Positions 22,304 to 34,058 of a DNA stretch of 64,000 nt are shown here, piece by piece (within the stretch, counting starts at the first letter, position 1; every line of letters starts with the position of its first letter). Made by a program: the position numbers and the translations under genes. The notes beneath the pieces were generated by a model. It saw nothing but the letters and a program-made list of their open reading frames with translations. It had not been told where the DNA came from and ran no database searches. The DNA comes from Gelatoporia subvermispora B. Taxonomy: Eukaryota > Basidiomycota > Agaricomycetes > Polyporales > Gelatoporiaceae. The DNA is taken from contig KB445797.1 in NCBI GenBank assembly GCA_000320605.2, forward strand, positions 432,474 through 496,473. The letters run 5' to 3'.

Positions 22304-24783
22304 CTAGTCTTCATCAGCCTCGGGCAGCTCCTCTGCTTGCGCCGCCATCTTGCATCCCTTCTTCGAGCTTTTCTTGGTGCCCTTTCGTTTCCTCTCCTTA
22401 TTCGCTTGCCCATCCTCCTCCAAAAGTGCCTTGACAGCCTCCGGGTGCTCATCCTCCTCTACGGACTCAACATCCGCACCATCCACAGGCTCCACGTCTT
22501 CCTCCTGGTTCACGAGCGACAAAACAGGTCCACTGGAACGCTTGCTAGCACGACGTGCGCGAGGAGATGCTTCTGTCGCACCACCTTCAGCTTCCACATC
22601 CTCGCCCGCAAGTCCGGGTGCCGCGCGCGAGCGGGAGCGCTCGAACGGCTTAGGCGGTTTCTCCGGGCGGAGGTTCTCGTAGATGACCGGGGCTAAGTTA
22701 TACACTCGATACAGCTGGAACACCGCCTGCTCCTTGTCCTTGGCCTATCCATTTCACGTCAGTGTCATGGGATACAATGTGAGACAGCACAACAAGCTTA
22801 CATACCTCGATCATTAAGTCCGCGTCTACAGGCAGGTGCTCCGGGAGCACCTTGCACCTGTCAGCGTGCGCGCGCTTCTCCATGACAGTTTCTGCGCCAG
22901 GGCGCGGTTCAGAGAGGTGCTGCTTTGGCTTGATGCCCTTGCGCGCCCAGATGGCGTTGATACGGGTGATAAGCTCTGGAATGGGGAGGACGCTCGGCTG
23001 CAGGAGGACCAGCGTGAATATACGATACATTGCAGTAAGGCAGGAACGGCATACATATATCCAATTATGGTGGTAATCGAGCTATTAGCGTGTACGAGGT
23101 CAGCGAGGTTGATCCAATGTTGCACGCGCGACGTACAACGATGGGGATGTTGAGCTCCTCGCAGATTGGGAGGAGATCGTCCGGGTTGTAACAAATTTCG
23201 TCATTCTCAAGGACGAGTCGGGCGCGCATCTCATCGGTCAGGCGCGTCGTATAAACCTTGCGGAATCGTGCAATAGTGTCCTCTTTTGATCCATAGACAC
23301 CCTGACAATCCGCATGAGTCCCCGATGGAGCGGAACGAGAAGTATAGGAGAAGTACGTACACCCATATGTAGAATAATCACGCTATCCTGATCGAGCTCC
23401 ATGTGGCGCATCATTTCGCAGTGATCTGCAATAATCACCTTCACACATGGACGCTGAAGCTGAGAGATGAACGTACAACGGAGCTCTCGGATAGATGCCT
23501 CCACGACGTCGTCCTTCGGTGACGCAAGCTGCGTGAACTACATAACACGATAAGTACAAATGCCGAAAAGGCTCAGAGAACGAGAGTATACCTGGCCTGG
23601 GTGAGTCGTTAGCCGATGCCCGTACTTCCTCGCCAGATCCCCCGCTGCCTTGAGCTCGCCACGCGCATATTCGAGCGAGTATCCGTATTTCGCATGAGAC
23701 GAGAACGGGAACATCTCTGATGACAGTCGAAAGAAGCGGATGTGATTCTTCTCGTTCCACTAAATATCATCGGTAAGCACTCAGGGTGAACTGGGTGATA
23801 GGCTCGGGCGTACCTCGATGATTTGGAGTAAATCCGTAGCATTTTTTCTGCCAAGTTCCTTGACATAGTCCATGCCGGCACCAGTGCCCTCGCCCCCTCC
23901 ACGGGTTGCATGGAATCCGTGCTTGAGGATGGTGTCAATGCGGCACGTGCGCGAGCAAAACACAGGCTCGGGCTTTTGTACACGCGTAAGAGTGTTGAGA
24001 CATGCATACCCGAGGCGACCTGTACCACGGTTTGAGACGCGTGACAAAAAGCGGATTTCGACACATACCCTTGAAGTTGGTCTCTAATTGCTCAACGGGC
24101 AGGATGTCGTACACCACCGGCTCCTTTGTCTTTGTGCGCCGCTTCTTTGGGGTTGCGAGGACCTCCGCATCAGTTTCAGTCACCTGGCTTTCATCCTGAA
24201 CCTTGGTGCGACGCCGCCTCTTGGAAGGACTCGCTTCACTTGTATCCGCTTCGCCTGCCTGCTCTTCCTCAACCTTCGCCTTTTTTGATCGCCGCTTCTT
24301 CGGCGGGCTGGAAGCGTCGGGCTCAAGCTCGGTGAGCTGGCTGTCAAAAACAATCTCGGCAGAAGTGGCTGTAGTATATGCCAGGGAGACTTCGTCCTTG
24401 CGAGACTTCTTCGATTTCTTCGGTTTCTTGTGTACCACAGGGGCTTCACCAATATTCCCGGGCAGGGCGTGTAATATTGGCACCGTCGGAAGTGATGACA
24501 CCCCCGCAGCATTCATACTCTCGGCTGCCTGGGCTATTGTACTTCGTTTGCGTTTGCTCGGCATTGCGGCTGTGCTACTCCTGGCTGGGGAAAGACTGAA
24601 CGTAGAGAAGCCGGCTATAGTCTCGAAGCTCGTTGTCTTGGAAGAAGAGATTGCAGTGCGACAGAACGGTGAGGTCAAAGCCAGATGAACTGTCTGCAAG
24701 AGGCCGGCGCTGCGAGTGGAGAGCGGGAGCATGTGGCAAACAAGTGCAGTATCACCTTCCCCTATATGGTCCTGCAAGGACAT
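22304..24783 (-). CDS. uve1: UV damage endonuclease (UVDE/Uve1)
   Basis: This enzyme nicks DNA 5' of UV photoproducts and starts alternative excision repair. The N-terminal third is a Lys/Arg/Ser-rich, likely disordered nuclear-type region (PPKKRRSKKAKVEEE, SPSKRRRRTKVQDES, TPKKRRTKTKE). The conserved TIM-barrel begins RLGYACLNTLTRVQKPEPVF across an intron near 24010-24060. It continues with SRTCRIDTILKHG, LLQIIE, FFRLSSEMFPFSSH, HPGQF, ADHCEMMRHMELDQDSVIIL, RLVLENDEICYNPDDLLPIC and ELNIPIVV, all with metal-ligand His/Asp/Glu positions kept. The tail is Lys/Glu-rich and stops at 22304. Two possible starts are in frame: the ATG at 24783 gives an Arg/Ser-rich hydrophobic leader that looks mitochondrial, and the ATG at 24564 (MPSKRKRST) gives a nuclear-type N-terminus. 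Confidence 0.88.
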
Positions 24784-25619
24784 TTCGTTTCTGACCGGCT
24801 AATTTTCGTCGTCATGTGCGAGTTTGTCATGCAGGGGGCCGGGACAACATTTGGACAATGACGGGACGACAGGATAGGACAACAGGATGACAGAAAGGAG
24901 TTGGTCCGCTTTCTCTTACGGAACCCGCAGGTTGTCCTGGCAAGGCTTGTTGGACTTTGTGGACGATGTCACCCGGTGATTACATCCAATCCACATCATT
25001 TTTCTCGACAAGACCAGTAGAAGTGACCGATTATACTGTGTGTACTTCAAGTCGAGTACTGCCTTAGAGTGAACTCCAGTATCCTAGTCACAAAGCGAGA
25101 CCTGAAGACATCGCATGAGCATTGTCGATACTGTCACCTCCAGCCCGAAGAACAATGAGAGAAAGTATCCCGATTAGCATGGCAGTTTCAACGTGTTCTG
25201 AGGATGAAGTGGCGATATTGACAACATTGACCAGTCATACTCATGAACAAGCAGTACGACCAGAAGTTGTGTCAGGAGCGCCCGCCTAAAGGAATGGAAT
25301 GCACTTTTCACACGATGGCACTTAGGAGCCCAATTTGGCAAGACTTCGGAGTCCCTATCCTCTCTTCAACGAATTTATTTAATCATGTTGCGCCTAGCCC
25401 AACCTATCCCTGCGCTGCGGTCGTGCTATATAATCACCGTTACCCCGGGGGGACGGATAGCATCACCTGTCATAAAGAACCCTCTTGCAAGAGCAAAATT
25501 GAGGATCAGATATCAGTAATTGGGGCGTACAACAGCAATCGGGAAAGCAATTATAAAAGAAGATACTGTTACATGCGAATATACACCAAGGAGTAGGTAG
25601 CGACCCCACCGTACTCCCT
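24784..25619. other. intergenic region between UVDE and SPT5
   Basis: This stretch is 836 bases and contains a 117-codon plus-strand frame (25243-25596) with no domain signal. I see only the UVDE promoter and the SPT5 3' flank, and no gene is called. Confidence 0.45.
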
Positions 25620-28600
25620 TTATATCCGGGTCCCATCTGCATCCGTGCGCGCCAGTCGCACCAGCTTGTCCGCTGCGATCTCGATAACGATGTACGTCTG
25701 GCGCATCGACAGGATGAGCGAGCCGGGGCCGTCGTACACCTGCACCTTCGCGAGCTGGCCCTTGTGCGGGCCCTGGAGCACAAGCACGTCCTCGTCCGGG
25801 CGGTCTGGATGCACCGGCCATAGGTACTCGACCGGCACGGTCTGCACCGGGTGCGCGGGGTCGACCGGCGAGGAGAACCGCACGCGCGCCGTCGACGGGA
25901 ACTGCGGCTGCTGCGTGTCGAACACGGAGAGTACGACGCCCTGTCGGCCCTCGTAGTCGCCCTTGTGCCATCCGCCGTTCGGTCCGCTGAACGAACCCTT
26001 CACCTCGACAATCATGTTCTGCTTGGACGAGATCTCTGGGTCCAGCAACCACTTCGCTGGAAGCTCTACAAAAACGTGGAATTGAGTACATACACTTCCA
26101 TATAGCAGGCGCAAGACGTACCTTCAGACGTTTCCTGGGCACTGTACGCACCGGCACCCGAAGCAGGTGTGGGCGCAGACAAGCCGAATGCTGGCGTCCT
26201 GGCATCCTCGTACGAATTGTGACCCATGGCCGCAGGCGTTGCTACATCTCTTGGAGTGTACGCTGACATAGATCCAGACGGGAACGAGGAGCCCGCCGCT
26301 CCCGGCGTCGCGACTGTCTCCGTCGTCTGCAGCCATAATTTAGCCAACACCAGCTACAGAAGTGCACGCCACTTACCCAGCCTGAGGACTCGCGGTCGCC
26401 ATCGAGAGTGCTCGGCTGCTGCCAGCCGTCTGCTCCGCCTGAGCCCCATCCCGACCGCCCTGGCGTCGCACCACCCCACGTAGGCCTCGCCGGCGTCGCG
26501 TTTCCAAATCCGCCCGGTGCGCCGCTGCTCCCGCTCGCGTACGGATTCGGCGTGCGCCCACCACCCCATGCAGGCGTCTTTCCGCCATCTGCGTACGGAT
26601 TGGGCGTTCGGGCATGCGCGTCCCACGCAGGCGTCTTCCCGGCAGCGTAGGGATTCGGCGTGCGACCAGAGTCGCCCCACCCGGGCGTCTTGGCGGCATA
26701 CGGGTTCGGTGTGCGCCCAAATGCGTTGTTATTGCTATTGTTATATGGGTTGGGGGTGCGCGAGAAAGTGGAACCAAAGGAAGTGCGGGGAGGGCCCATC
26801 GATCCGCCCGGTCGGCTGTCGAGCGGGAAAGTAGAGCCAGTTTTGTGGCTATGAGCCATCAATAAGATGCATGCTCGAATGACTAGCTCCGATACTCACT
26901 CATAACCGATGAGCTTCTCCTTGTCGATGGTGATGACCTTGTTACCGGTGAGAAGCTCAACACGGAAGATAGGCCCGTTGGTGTCCTTGATTGTGCCGAC
27001 GTAGCCCTTGCTTGGACCTTTGATAACGCGCACCGAGGTACCAATAAGTCTGTCACGAGGACCGCGTCCCATGGGCCCCGAGCCAACCATACCACCGGCG
27101 CCACCCATCAGCGCAGGATTCATCTTCGAGAGATCGGTTGACCCGAGCTTCATAAGATGACCCTTGGGTGCTAGCGAGACAAGGGACCTCGCGCGAGTGA
27201 CAAAGACACCGCCGTTCTCCTGGTAGTCGCGGTTGTACAAGAACGCGAAGAAGGATTGGTGGATGTGTAGAACACGTCCTTTCCGGCCCTGGGCATAGAT
27301 AAAGAAATATCCAACATTATGAAGGAATCTAAGCTCACCTCTCCATCAATCTCCTTGACATTGTCGTTAATTCGCAGCTCATGTCCTTCAGAGTCAGTAG
27401 CAATGGCGCGATTCGAGTCTCGTCGCATGGAGATCTGGTGTGGCTGCACCAGCCGCACTTGGCCATTTTGATCGAGTACTCGGAACGAATCACGCTCTGT
27501 CTTGTAGATGACACCAACTGTCTGCAGACTGGTGAGAGAATTAGTTCAACAACAGGCAAGAGCATGATGATACCTACTCCAGTTGTACCAGATCGTGCAA
27601 CTCATAGTCACCGACGACATTGGTTCCAGTGCCAACTTCTGCTGCTTCACGCAGATCTTTTGAAAACACGGAGACCTGACATGACTGTAAGAATGGCCCA
27701 AGGACATCTAGAAGATAAAACGCTCACCTCCTGCATGGACATATCGGACAAGAACGTGACCACATTGTCAGCAACTGATACGACCAGACCTGTCTCATCT
27801 GCGTTCTTGCCCGCCATGACCTTGACGTGGTCACCGGGCTTGAACCTTTTGCGGACACTGCGTGCTGGGAGCTGTATTCGCTGCCCATCGAAGTCGACGC
27901 CAACAGGCTGGATGGTAACAATGTCCTGCTCAATCGCGTGCACAGTTCCGTGCACACCGGTTTGCTCGCCCTCGAAGACTTCGACGTGGTCGCCCGGCTG
28001 CAGGACGGAGATGGCAGCCTTCCGCGCCGCATCAGCGATAATGGACAGATCAACGTTAGAGTCGTTCTCAGCACCGTCCCGACCACGAGTGAAGTGCGTA
28101 ATCTCGTCCAGCGTCGGGTTGACGTTGTCCAGCTGGAGGGCTGTGAGTCGGAAGTCCTTCTCGATGAACCCATCCTTGTACGTGTCGTTCTGGAACACGT
28201 ATACTTGATTACGCTTTGAGACTCCCTTGCGGCCGTACACTTTCACGACTTCCTCGTAGTTGAAGAAGCGCTGAGGTGGCCGCATGCTGAACGAAGCCGT
28301 ACCCGGTGCGCCCTTCTTCTTGCGCTTGCCCATAGCCTCAAGCGCGCCATCGTCCTTGGGGTTCAGATCGATACGCGGGATGAACTTGAGTCCGACTTCC
28401 TCGCCATTCTCGGTGATGTCCATGACCTGCGCAAGGTCGCCCTGGTACTTGCCACGCTTGATGCGCACCCAGCTCCCCGGAGTGACGGTGAGGTCCTGCT
28501 TCTTGATTTGCAGCAGGCTGGCCATTTCCTCGATGGGTACGAGGACAATGCCGCGGGAAGGGAATACGCCGACCAGTCCGTTGCACGCTTCCGAGACCTG

Positions 28601-29493
28601 TTTGGCAGAGCGAGCTTCGACATAGATCATGCCGGGCAGGGAGTCGCGTTGAAACGCGGACAATATTTGGGTTGGTCGGTTGGAAAACTCGCGGTCGATG
28701 GCTTTGCGCATCAGACTGAAGACAAGGTCACGTTCTTTTCCGGGCTGCATAAGTCGTTCTCAGAAGGAACTCAAACACCAACCATGGAAAGATAACTCAC
28801 CCGGACACGGACTTGCCACAGGTTCGCGTCGTGCACGGAAGGCATCAGCAACCGTTGTGGGATATCACTCATGTCTCCGGAATAGCGCACTGCCGTCCTA
28901 CGGTACCGCTGACTGACATCTTCGGCGATCTTTGCAAGGTCCTGGTCATCGTACTCGCGTTGCCGTCGGTCATACCTTGCGTGGTCAGCAGCTCTCCGTG
29001 TCACGTCTTCTTCCTCGACACCCTCGAGGCCTGCGTCGGCAATGAACTCGTCTGCGAAGTTGGTCAGCGGCGACTACAAGGCGGATAGCAGGTAACACGG
29101 ACCTCCGACAAACTCCTCGTCTTCCTCTTCCTCCTCTTCATCTTCGTCCACCTCGGCCATGGTATCGATGAAACGGCTCACCGCGGGCTTTCGCCGCTAC
29201 TACATGTTCAGCAATGCTGGGGTGACTTGGGAGTGAGGAACACGGACCTTGGCTCTCTTCTTCCCTCTTCTGGACCCGACCTCTTCATCTTCATCTTCAT
29301 CTTCATCATCGTCCTCATCTTCGTCATCGTCCTCGTCCTCATCTTCGTCTTCCTCCTCCTCTTCCTCAAGCTCGCGCCTCTTGCGCTTCTTGTCCTTGTC
29401 CTTGCGTTCTCGGTGTTCCTCTACCTCCTCGACCTCCTCATTTTCGTCAAGGCCTCCGCTTCGAATCGCGACGTCCTCTTCAATGTCGGACAT
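25620..29493 (-). CDS. spt5: transcription elongation factor SPT5
   Basis: SPT5 pairs with SPT4 (DSIF) and clamps RNA polymerase II during elongation. The ATG at 29493 starts MSDIEEDVAIRSGGLDENEE, followed by a very acidic D/E tract encoded by a GAT/GAG-rich repeat. The NGN domain follows (NLWQVRVR, VFSLMRKAIDREFSNRPTQI, LPGMIYVEARSAKQVSEACN). A series of KOW modules comes next, for example VTPGSWVRIKRGKYQGDLAQ, LQPGDHVEVFEGEQTGVHGT, FKPGDHVKVMAGKNADETGL and GTSVRVIKGPSKGYVGTIKD. Then come the TPNPY-rich C-terminal region, and finally a KOW-like exon (VDPAHPVQTVPVEYLWPVHP, VLVLQGPHKGQLAKVQVYDG) ending DADGTRI at 25620. Several introns of about 50-60 nt separate the modules. Domain order matches fungal SPT5 throughout. 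Confidence 0.95.
26539..26757 (-). repeat. SPT5 C-terminal TPNPY repeats
   Basis: Five copies of RTPNPY, spaced by 10-20 residues and often followed by A and a KTP(A/G)W unit, occupy this part of SPT5. In other eukaryotes this Thr/Pro-rich CTR is phosphorylated by BUR/CDK9 kinases. Here the spacing is irregular rather than strictly tandem. Confidence 0.85.
29275..29365 (-). repeat. acidic-tract codon repeat in SPT5 exon 1
   Basis: This is a low-complexity run of GAA/GAC/GAT/GAG trinucleotides (TTC/ATC/GTC on the plus strand). It encodes an almost pure Asp/Glu stretch and could vary in length between strains. Confidence 0.8.
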
Positions 29494-29687
29494 AGTGATG
29501 GAAGCAAGCAGAGAGATGGTAGTGAGCTGGTGGCGAGTCCACGGGCTTAAGATGTGAGGCCGCTTTGGGAAGAACGGGTGACCGTGCGAACTTAATGCTG
29601 CTTACATACGCAAGATGAGATCGGGAGCAGTGCGACTCTCACCGCTCGCGACGACGACCTGCAGCGACTCGCGTTATAGTCGGTCTT

Positions 29688-29969
29688 ATGGCTCCCCTTT
29701 CACCTCAAGCTCGACGATGGCGGACCGTCATTCTGACTGTTCCACTTGTCGGTGCGACCTCTCGTATGTAGTTTGCCATCAACCAGCAGAATACACTTCT
29801 GAATGAATGGACACACTTAGTGGTCCTCTATGAGCGATTAGTCCTTGGCAAACCGCGGCGCACACTTCCCCGCAATGACCCATCGTCGGATGGGAAGCTG
29901 CTTGACATTAGAAAGGCTGAGCCGGCGAGTCAAAAACCCATCATCGAGGACCCTTGGAAAAGCTCATGA
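29688..29969 (+). CDS. 74-residue single-helix (probably mitochondrial) membrane protein
   Basis: Exons 29688-29763 and 29821-29969 are joined over a 57-nt intron with a GTATGT donor and CTTAG acceptor. The product begins MAPLSPQARRWRTVILTVPL, a basic patch leading into one hydrophobic segment. It continues VLYERLVLGKPRRTLPR and ends in a polar tail, IIEDPWKSS. The split codon across the junction (C plus TG) restores a continuous frame, and without splicing the gene is invisible. A positively charged N-terminus followed by one helix and a positive loop is the layout of small mitochondrial inner-membrane assembly factors, but I cannot name it. It lies divergently from SPT5 and next to MIC10. 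Confidence 0.65.
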
Positions 29970-30217
29970 AGCAGGTTCGTGCGACGCGATAGATTCTTCC
30001 GTTTGCAACTGCCGCTCAACGGAACTGATTTCTAGAGCCCCGAGCGGCAGAGTAGTATCTGACCACGCCGACACTGGTCTTGAGACCGCACGCCTACCAT
30101 AACGATCGCTGCAAGCTGAACAACGGGATCCATTGCCTGTGCAGAGTCCAGAATCGCGTCCAAACTCGCTGTCTATATGTGACGGCACTCCCTACTCTTC
30201 TCACCGGAACCCATACA

Positions 30218-30800
30218 CTACTTGCTGGGCTCTGTTGTGTACTTCGCCGCCTCCGACGCCGGAATAACGCGCATGCCGGGTATCCGTGCAGGGTTGAAGA
30301 GACGGTCGCAGTCTGCGTACGCCATGCCCGCCCCAAAGCCGGTACCGAGCGCGATCGGCCATCCTCGTCCTGCAGAGTCGTGTCAGTCGTATTATAGTAG
30401 CAGAAGTCGTGTAGCCGAAGGGGTGGTCGTAATAGGAGTTAGGGATGTATAGGATACGAACGGCGGAAGATAATGACGGATGCGATAACGCCCACGCTGA
30501 ACCCTACACCACTGCGTCATGGAAGAGTTGGTCAATGCGAATGCTTTCAGAGCAAAAAAGCTGCACAATAGAAGTGCATATGCACGTACGACTTGACAAT
30601 GAGATCCGCCACTGCACAAGACCGCGTTCAGACCATGCAGCACGTTAGACATCTGCAACCACGCGTTTTCACTGAACAGCACCTACAGCAGCGGTCATAC
30701 TAGACTTGGCTCAGCTATGAAACAGGCATTATTGAGGGCACTCGCGCACCTTTTGCGCGACAATGTTCTCGCTCGACGTGGGCTTCGCCGTTGACGACAT
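30218..30800 (-). CDS. mic10: MICOS complex subunit MIC10
   Basis: MIC10 is the small hairpin membrane protein that oligomerises to bend crista junctions of the mitochondrial inner membrane. The ATG at 30800 gives MSSTAKPTSSENIVAQK, then an intron. A later exon carries ADLIVK joined over an intron to GVGFSVGVIASVIIFRR, the first Gly-rich transmembrane segment. The last exon reads GWPIALGTGFGAGMAYADCD and NPARIPGMRVIPASEAAKY, the second Gly-rich segment, stopping at 30218. The GxGxGxG-type motif in both helices is diagnostic. The junction between the first exon and the ADLIVK exon is not resolved, since no acceptor in the right phase is obvious. A small extra exon or an uncommon splice site is likely. 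The rest of the model is clean. Confidence 0.8.
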
Positions 30801-31224
30801 GGTGGAAGGTGGGCAGGTGCAAACAGGCGTCAACTGTCATCTCTGTCGCGCTCGTTGCGGCTCGCGACTTCAACCGACTTAGTGTCCACAAGACTATTGC
30901 TCGCATCATCACCTGGGATTGCACTGGAAAGTCTTATAGAGATGAATTCTGACCTGAAAGCCCAATGAAATATTTGGCTTTTTATCAAAAAGCTCTACGC
31001 TGTCTGTCGCCGTATGCTTTTACGCTAAACTCTTCGTGCTGTTCTGTGCAAGTCGAAACGAAACGGGCTGCATATACGCAGTCAACATACGGGTCTAGAT
31101 CAACGATGAAGCTCCTCTAGGGGACCTGAATGACGCGCATCGACCGCTGTAGAGTGCACATTCACGCAGAGAACCTTCAAAAAGACCGCCGGAAGACATG
31201 CCACATGCATCCTTACCTCATACA

Positions 31225-31246
31225 CACTGCGTTAAACGCCGGGCGA
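31225..31246 (+). repeat. left terminal inverted repeat of the CACTG element
   Basis: This is the perfect 22-base arm; its partner is at 32682-32703 on the opposite strand. Confidence 0.85.
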
Positions 31247-32681
31247 TGCCCTTCCGGAATGTCTCCGGCATCCCGTGTGACGAGCCACATTCCGCCCATA
31301 TGTCGCTCACATGCTGAAATTTCCAGCATCTCGTCCGTTATCTCACAAAACGGCCATGTTCCGGTCATATTCTACCCAGAAAGAATTTAGAATTACCACC
31401 TCGTGTCATAATATCTGTTTTCTTCCCAAATATTGTACGATAACCCCCAACCTGAAAATACTGTGGACTTGTCAAAGCGATGACGTCTGTGACTTCACTC
31501 TACTTCAACCACGGCTCGAACGTTCACGTTCAGTCTCTGACTCTTGTCCATCTACCACCATCTTCCACAGATTTACTCTGCAACCATCAGTCCTCTAGGA
31601 TCGTGAGCTATGCTTATCAGCACTACTTGGCTCTTCTTTCACAGAGTAACATTGGCTGCTAGGTAGTGGTTATCCAGGTTTCGGAATGGAGGGCAGAGGG
31701 CGGAGGTGTGCTCGGTACGTCTACGTGGCAATATACTTTGCGCGGCATTTGCTAAGCTGCAGCTGAGAAGTAGATCGTAATGTGAGTCATCCCGTTGACC
31801 GTTAGCCCTGGGTCGTAGCCGCTGTCGCAGACCGCAGAACTTGTGGACTAGGAGAGTACACCGTGAAGACTACTATAGCGAAGTCTTGAGTTTCTTGGTG
31901 TAGAATCATGGTAAGTACTCCTATTATGCTTACCCATCAGGAGAGAAATATTGACTTCTCGATGCGCGACTAGTAGATTCCGGCCGAGAGACGTTGTTGA
32001 ACCCAGTGAGGTGTTTTTTATGGTGACTATATGCATGCGTAACTAATGCCATCGAATTACCACAGCTACAAGTATTATTTAGGACCCTTGGCGACTTTCG
32101 TTCACTTGTGGTGCGACGTCTATCTCAATGATTAGTCCTCGCGAGGAAACACTAGTCTGCATCTTTTCTCCCCTAGTCTTGTCTTGCGGGCACCTCACAT
32201 GAGTATACAGATGAACCAGGATCCTACTATCAAGGCACTGCACTATAGCGATGAGCACGCGATGGGCTAAAGGGTAGGTTTTGACATGGACACTTTCGCT
32301 GCCTATCTCAGACCTGCCCTCGACGCAGAAGTCTGTCTGAGGCTCTCAGCCCGGTGACGAATAGCACGACCCATGTACTGTAGTAGTATACGGAAGCGTA
32401 ATATATACTGCAAATTACGGAAAGCAGGGCTGGCGCTGAATGAACGGCGGGTACAGGGCTACGAATATCTCGCTAGTAAATCTGGAATATATTCCGTGTA
32501 ACCCAAATTGGGCGAATCCAGCATCTGAGCGGAATATGGCCGGCACCTGAGCCAGCATATGGCCGGAATGTGAGGGATCGGGGCTCATTTCGGCCACATG
32601 CTGGATTTCGTGTTATCCGGGGCGCATGTGGCTGGCATGTGGCCGGAATACCGGATGTTGGGGCACATTCCGGGAGGGGTG

Positions 32682-32703
32682 TCGCCCGGCGTTTAACGCA
32701 GTG
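32682..32703 (-). repeat. right terminal inverted repeat of the CACTG element
   Basis: This is the perfect reverse complement of 31225-31246, and ACA follows at 32704-32706. Confidence 0.85.
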
Positions 32704-32706
32704 ACA

Positions 32707-34058
32707 GTTCTCAGCACAGTCCCAGACACCCGTAAGGGACAGTGCATCTGCAACTAAGCAGCGGCCCCTCGTATCTCAGCGCAGACGACCATGCATCATC
32801 TATGAGACCACGGACATAGCCAAGCCATCGCAGCATCGGTCGAATTTGTTAGCAGTTCTTATCAATGGCTTCTAGCACGTCCACCCATCACAGAGCTGCG
32901 CGGACCGACCCTCAGTCTAACCATAGCCTTCTCGCCCGGACTCTCTACGCCTGTACCTCCGGAACAGATCCTGACCGACTGCACGAGGTATGATGGACTG
33001 TTGGGAGACCCTGGCAGAAGACTCGGAGGGTCTCCGCGCCGGTAGTGAGGCCTTGAGGTAGAAAGACAGATGAATGGACCGCCCTCATACCGTTAGAGAG
33101 AGGTGTACTTTGCCCGAGGATCTGACGCCGTGCGCTGACTGCGCCGCCTCAGCGTGGCAGAGCCACAGATTGGCGTGCAGTGACAGAAGAAGGCTCGTTC
33201 CCGGGGCCGAAGGCGCTGGAGAGAACTAGCGGCTCGTCACTTCATCGATGCACGATGTTCCCTCGATTTCACGCGCCCTGTTTCCGTCCATGAAGAACAA
33301 GAAAGGCTCGATCTGTACAGATAGTTTTCGATGAGCCTGTGTTTCGAATTGCTTCGAGAGACAGTGCACTGTTTAAGTGACATGCACATTTGCAGAAACT
33401 CCAAGACAGTCATCCAGAGACAAGGTGCTGGGCATTGAATGCACGACCGTTGAATTAATGCTGTATTGCAGACATATCAACGACACGACAGGTGTCCTGC
33501 TGGGTAAAAGGTTCCTAATTGTCCCTCACTGCCTCCAGTACCTGATTGGCATCGATCAGTCCCACCTCCGCATTGATAAAGCAGAAGTTCTAGCTCCAGT
33601 TAATTGTCACACAGATGCAACGCCGATACTTCCACACAGGTGCCAACTAGACAAAGAGCGGTGCTTCCAGCGGCCCGCCGGAGTACAAGCTTTCGTTGAA
33701 TCGGGAACACTTGTCAGATGCCCCTACCGTTCTCTCGATGCTGGCTGGTCTCGCCTGGCCAGAATTAAGAAGAACGCCAGACTCGCAGATCGCGTACAAA
33801 CTTGAAGAAAGCGCCGGGAGAACCGTCGGAAGACACGCGCGTACGGCCCAAGGAATGCTCCGGAGGGCGAGTAGTACCAGAAAGCTACCGGAGGGTGAAC
33901 TCAAATTCACGGTTCGGACCCGCATGTTTTCTGTCACATTGTCTATTGTTGGTACGGCAGCCGAGATTCATCTTGGTCCTGAGCATAAGCGAAACACATT
34001 GAGCTGAAGTCGCTCTATGGAGAAACCATCTGTCACGAATTCTGGCAGCGGTCACTAT
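32707..34058. other. gene-poor stretch
   Basis: About 1.35 kb beyond the element. The longest frame (33377-33805, plus, 142 codons) shows no family signal and no convincing exon partners. Nothing else is recognised. Confidence 0.4.

Larger units (their letters stand above)
31225..32703. mobile_element. non-autonomous CACTA/EnSpm-like DNA element with CACTG termini
   Basis: The two ends are inverted copies. CACTGCGTTAAACGCCGGGC and two further bases at 31225-31246 equal the reverse complement of 32682-32703, and similarity fades over the next 15-20 bases. The element is about 1,479 bp. Directly outside each end is ACA (31222-31224 and 32704-32706), a 3-bp target duplication as expected for the CACTA superfamily. 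Subterminal regions are full of a short degenerate motif (CCGGAATGTG, GGCCGGAAT, GCCACATGCTGG) in both orientations, another CACTA habit. No transposase frame is present inside, so it must be mobilised in trans. Confidence 0.8.

Noticed and set aside
22337..22696. Long plus-strand frames opposite the UVDE C-terminus
   Set aside because: They are antisense shadows of the Lys/Glu-rich UVDE tail.
29227..29557. Poly-Ser and poly-hydrophobic frames on the plus strand
   Set aside because: They come from reading the SPT5 acidic codon repeat on the wrong strand.
33377..33805. 142-codon plus-strand frame as a gene
   Set aside because: No recognisable domain, no promoter or splice support, and an unusual composition for this genome.
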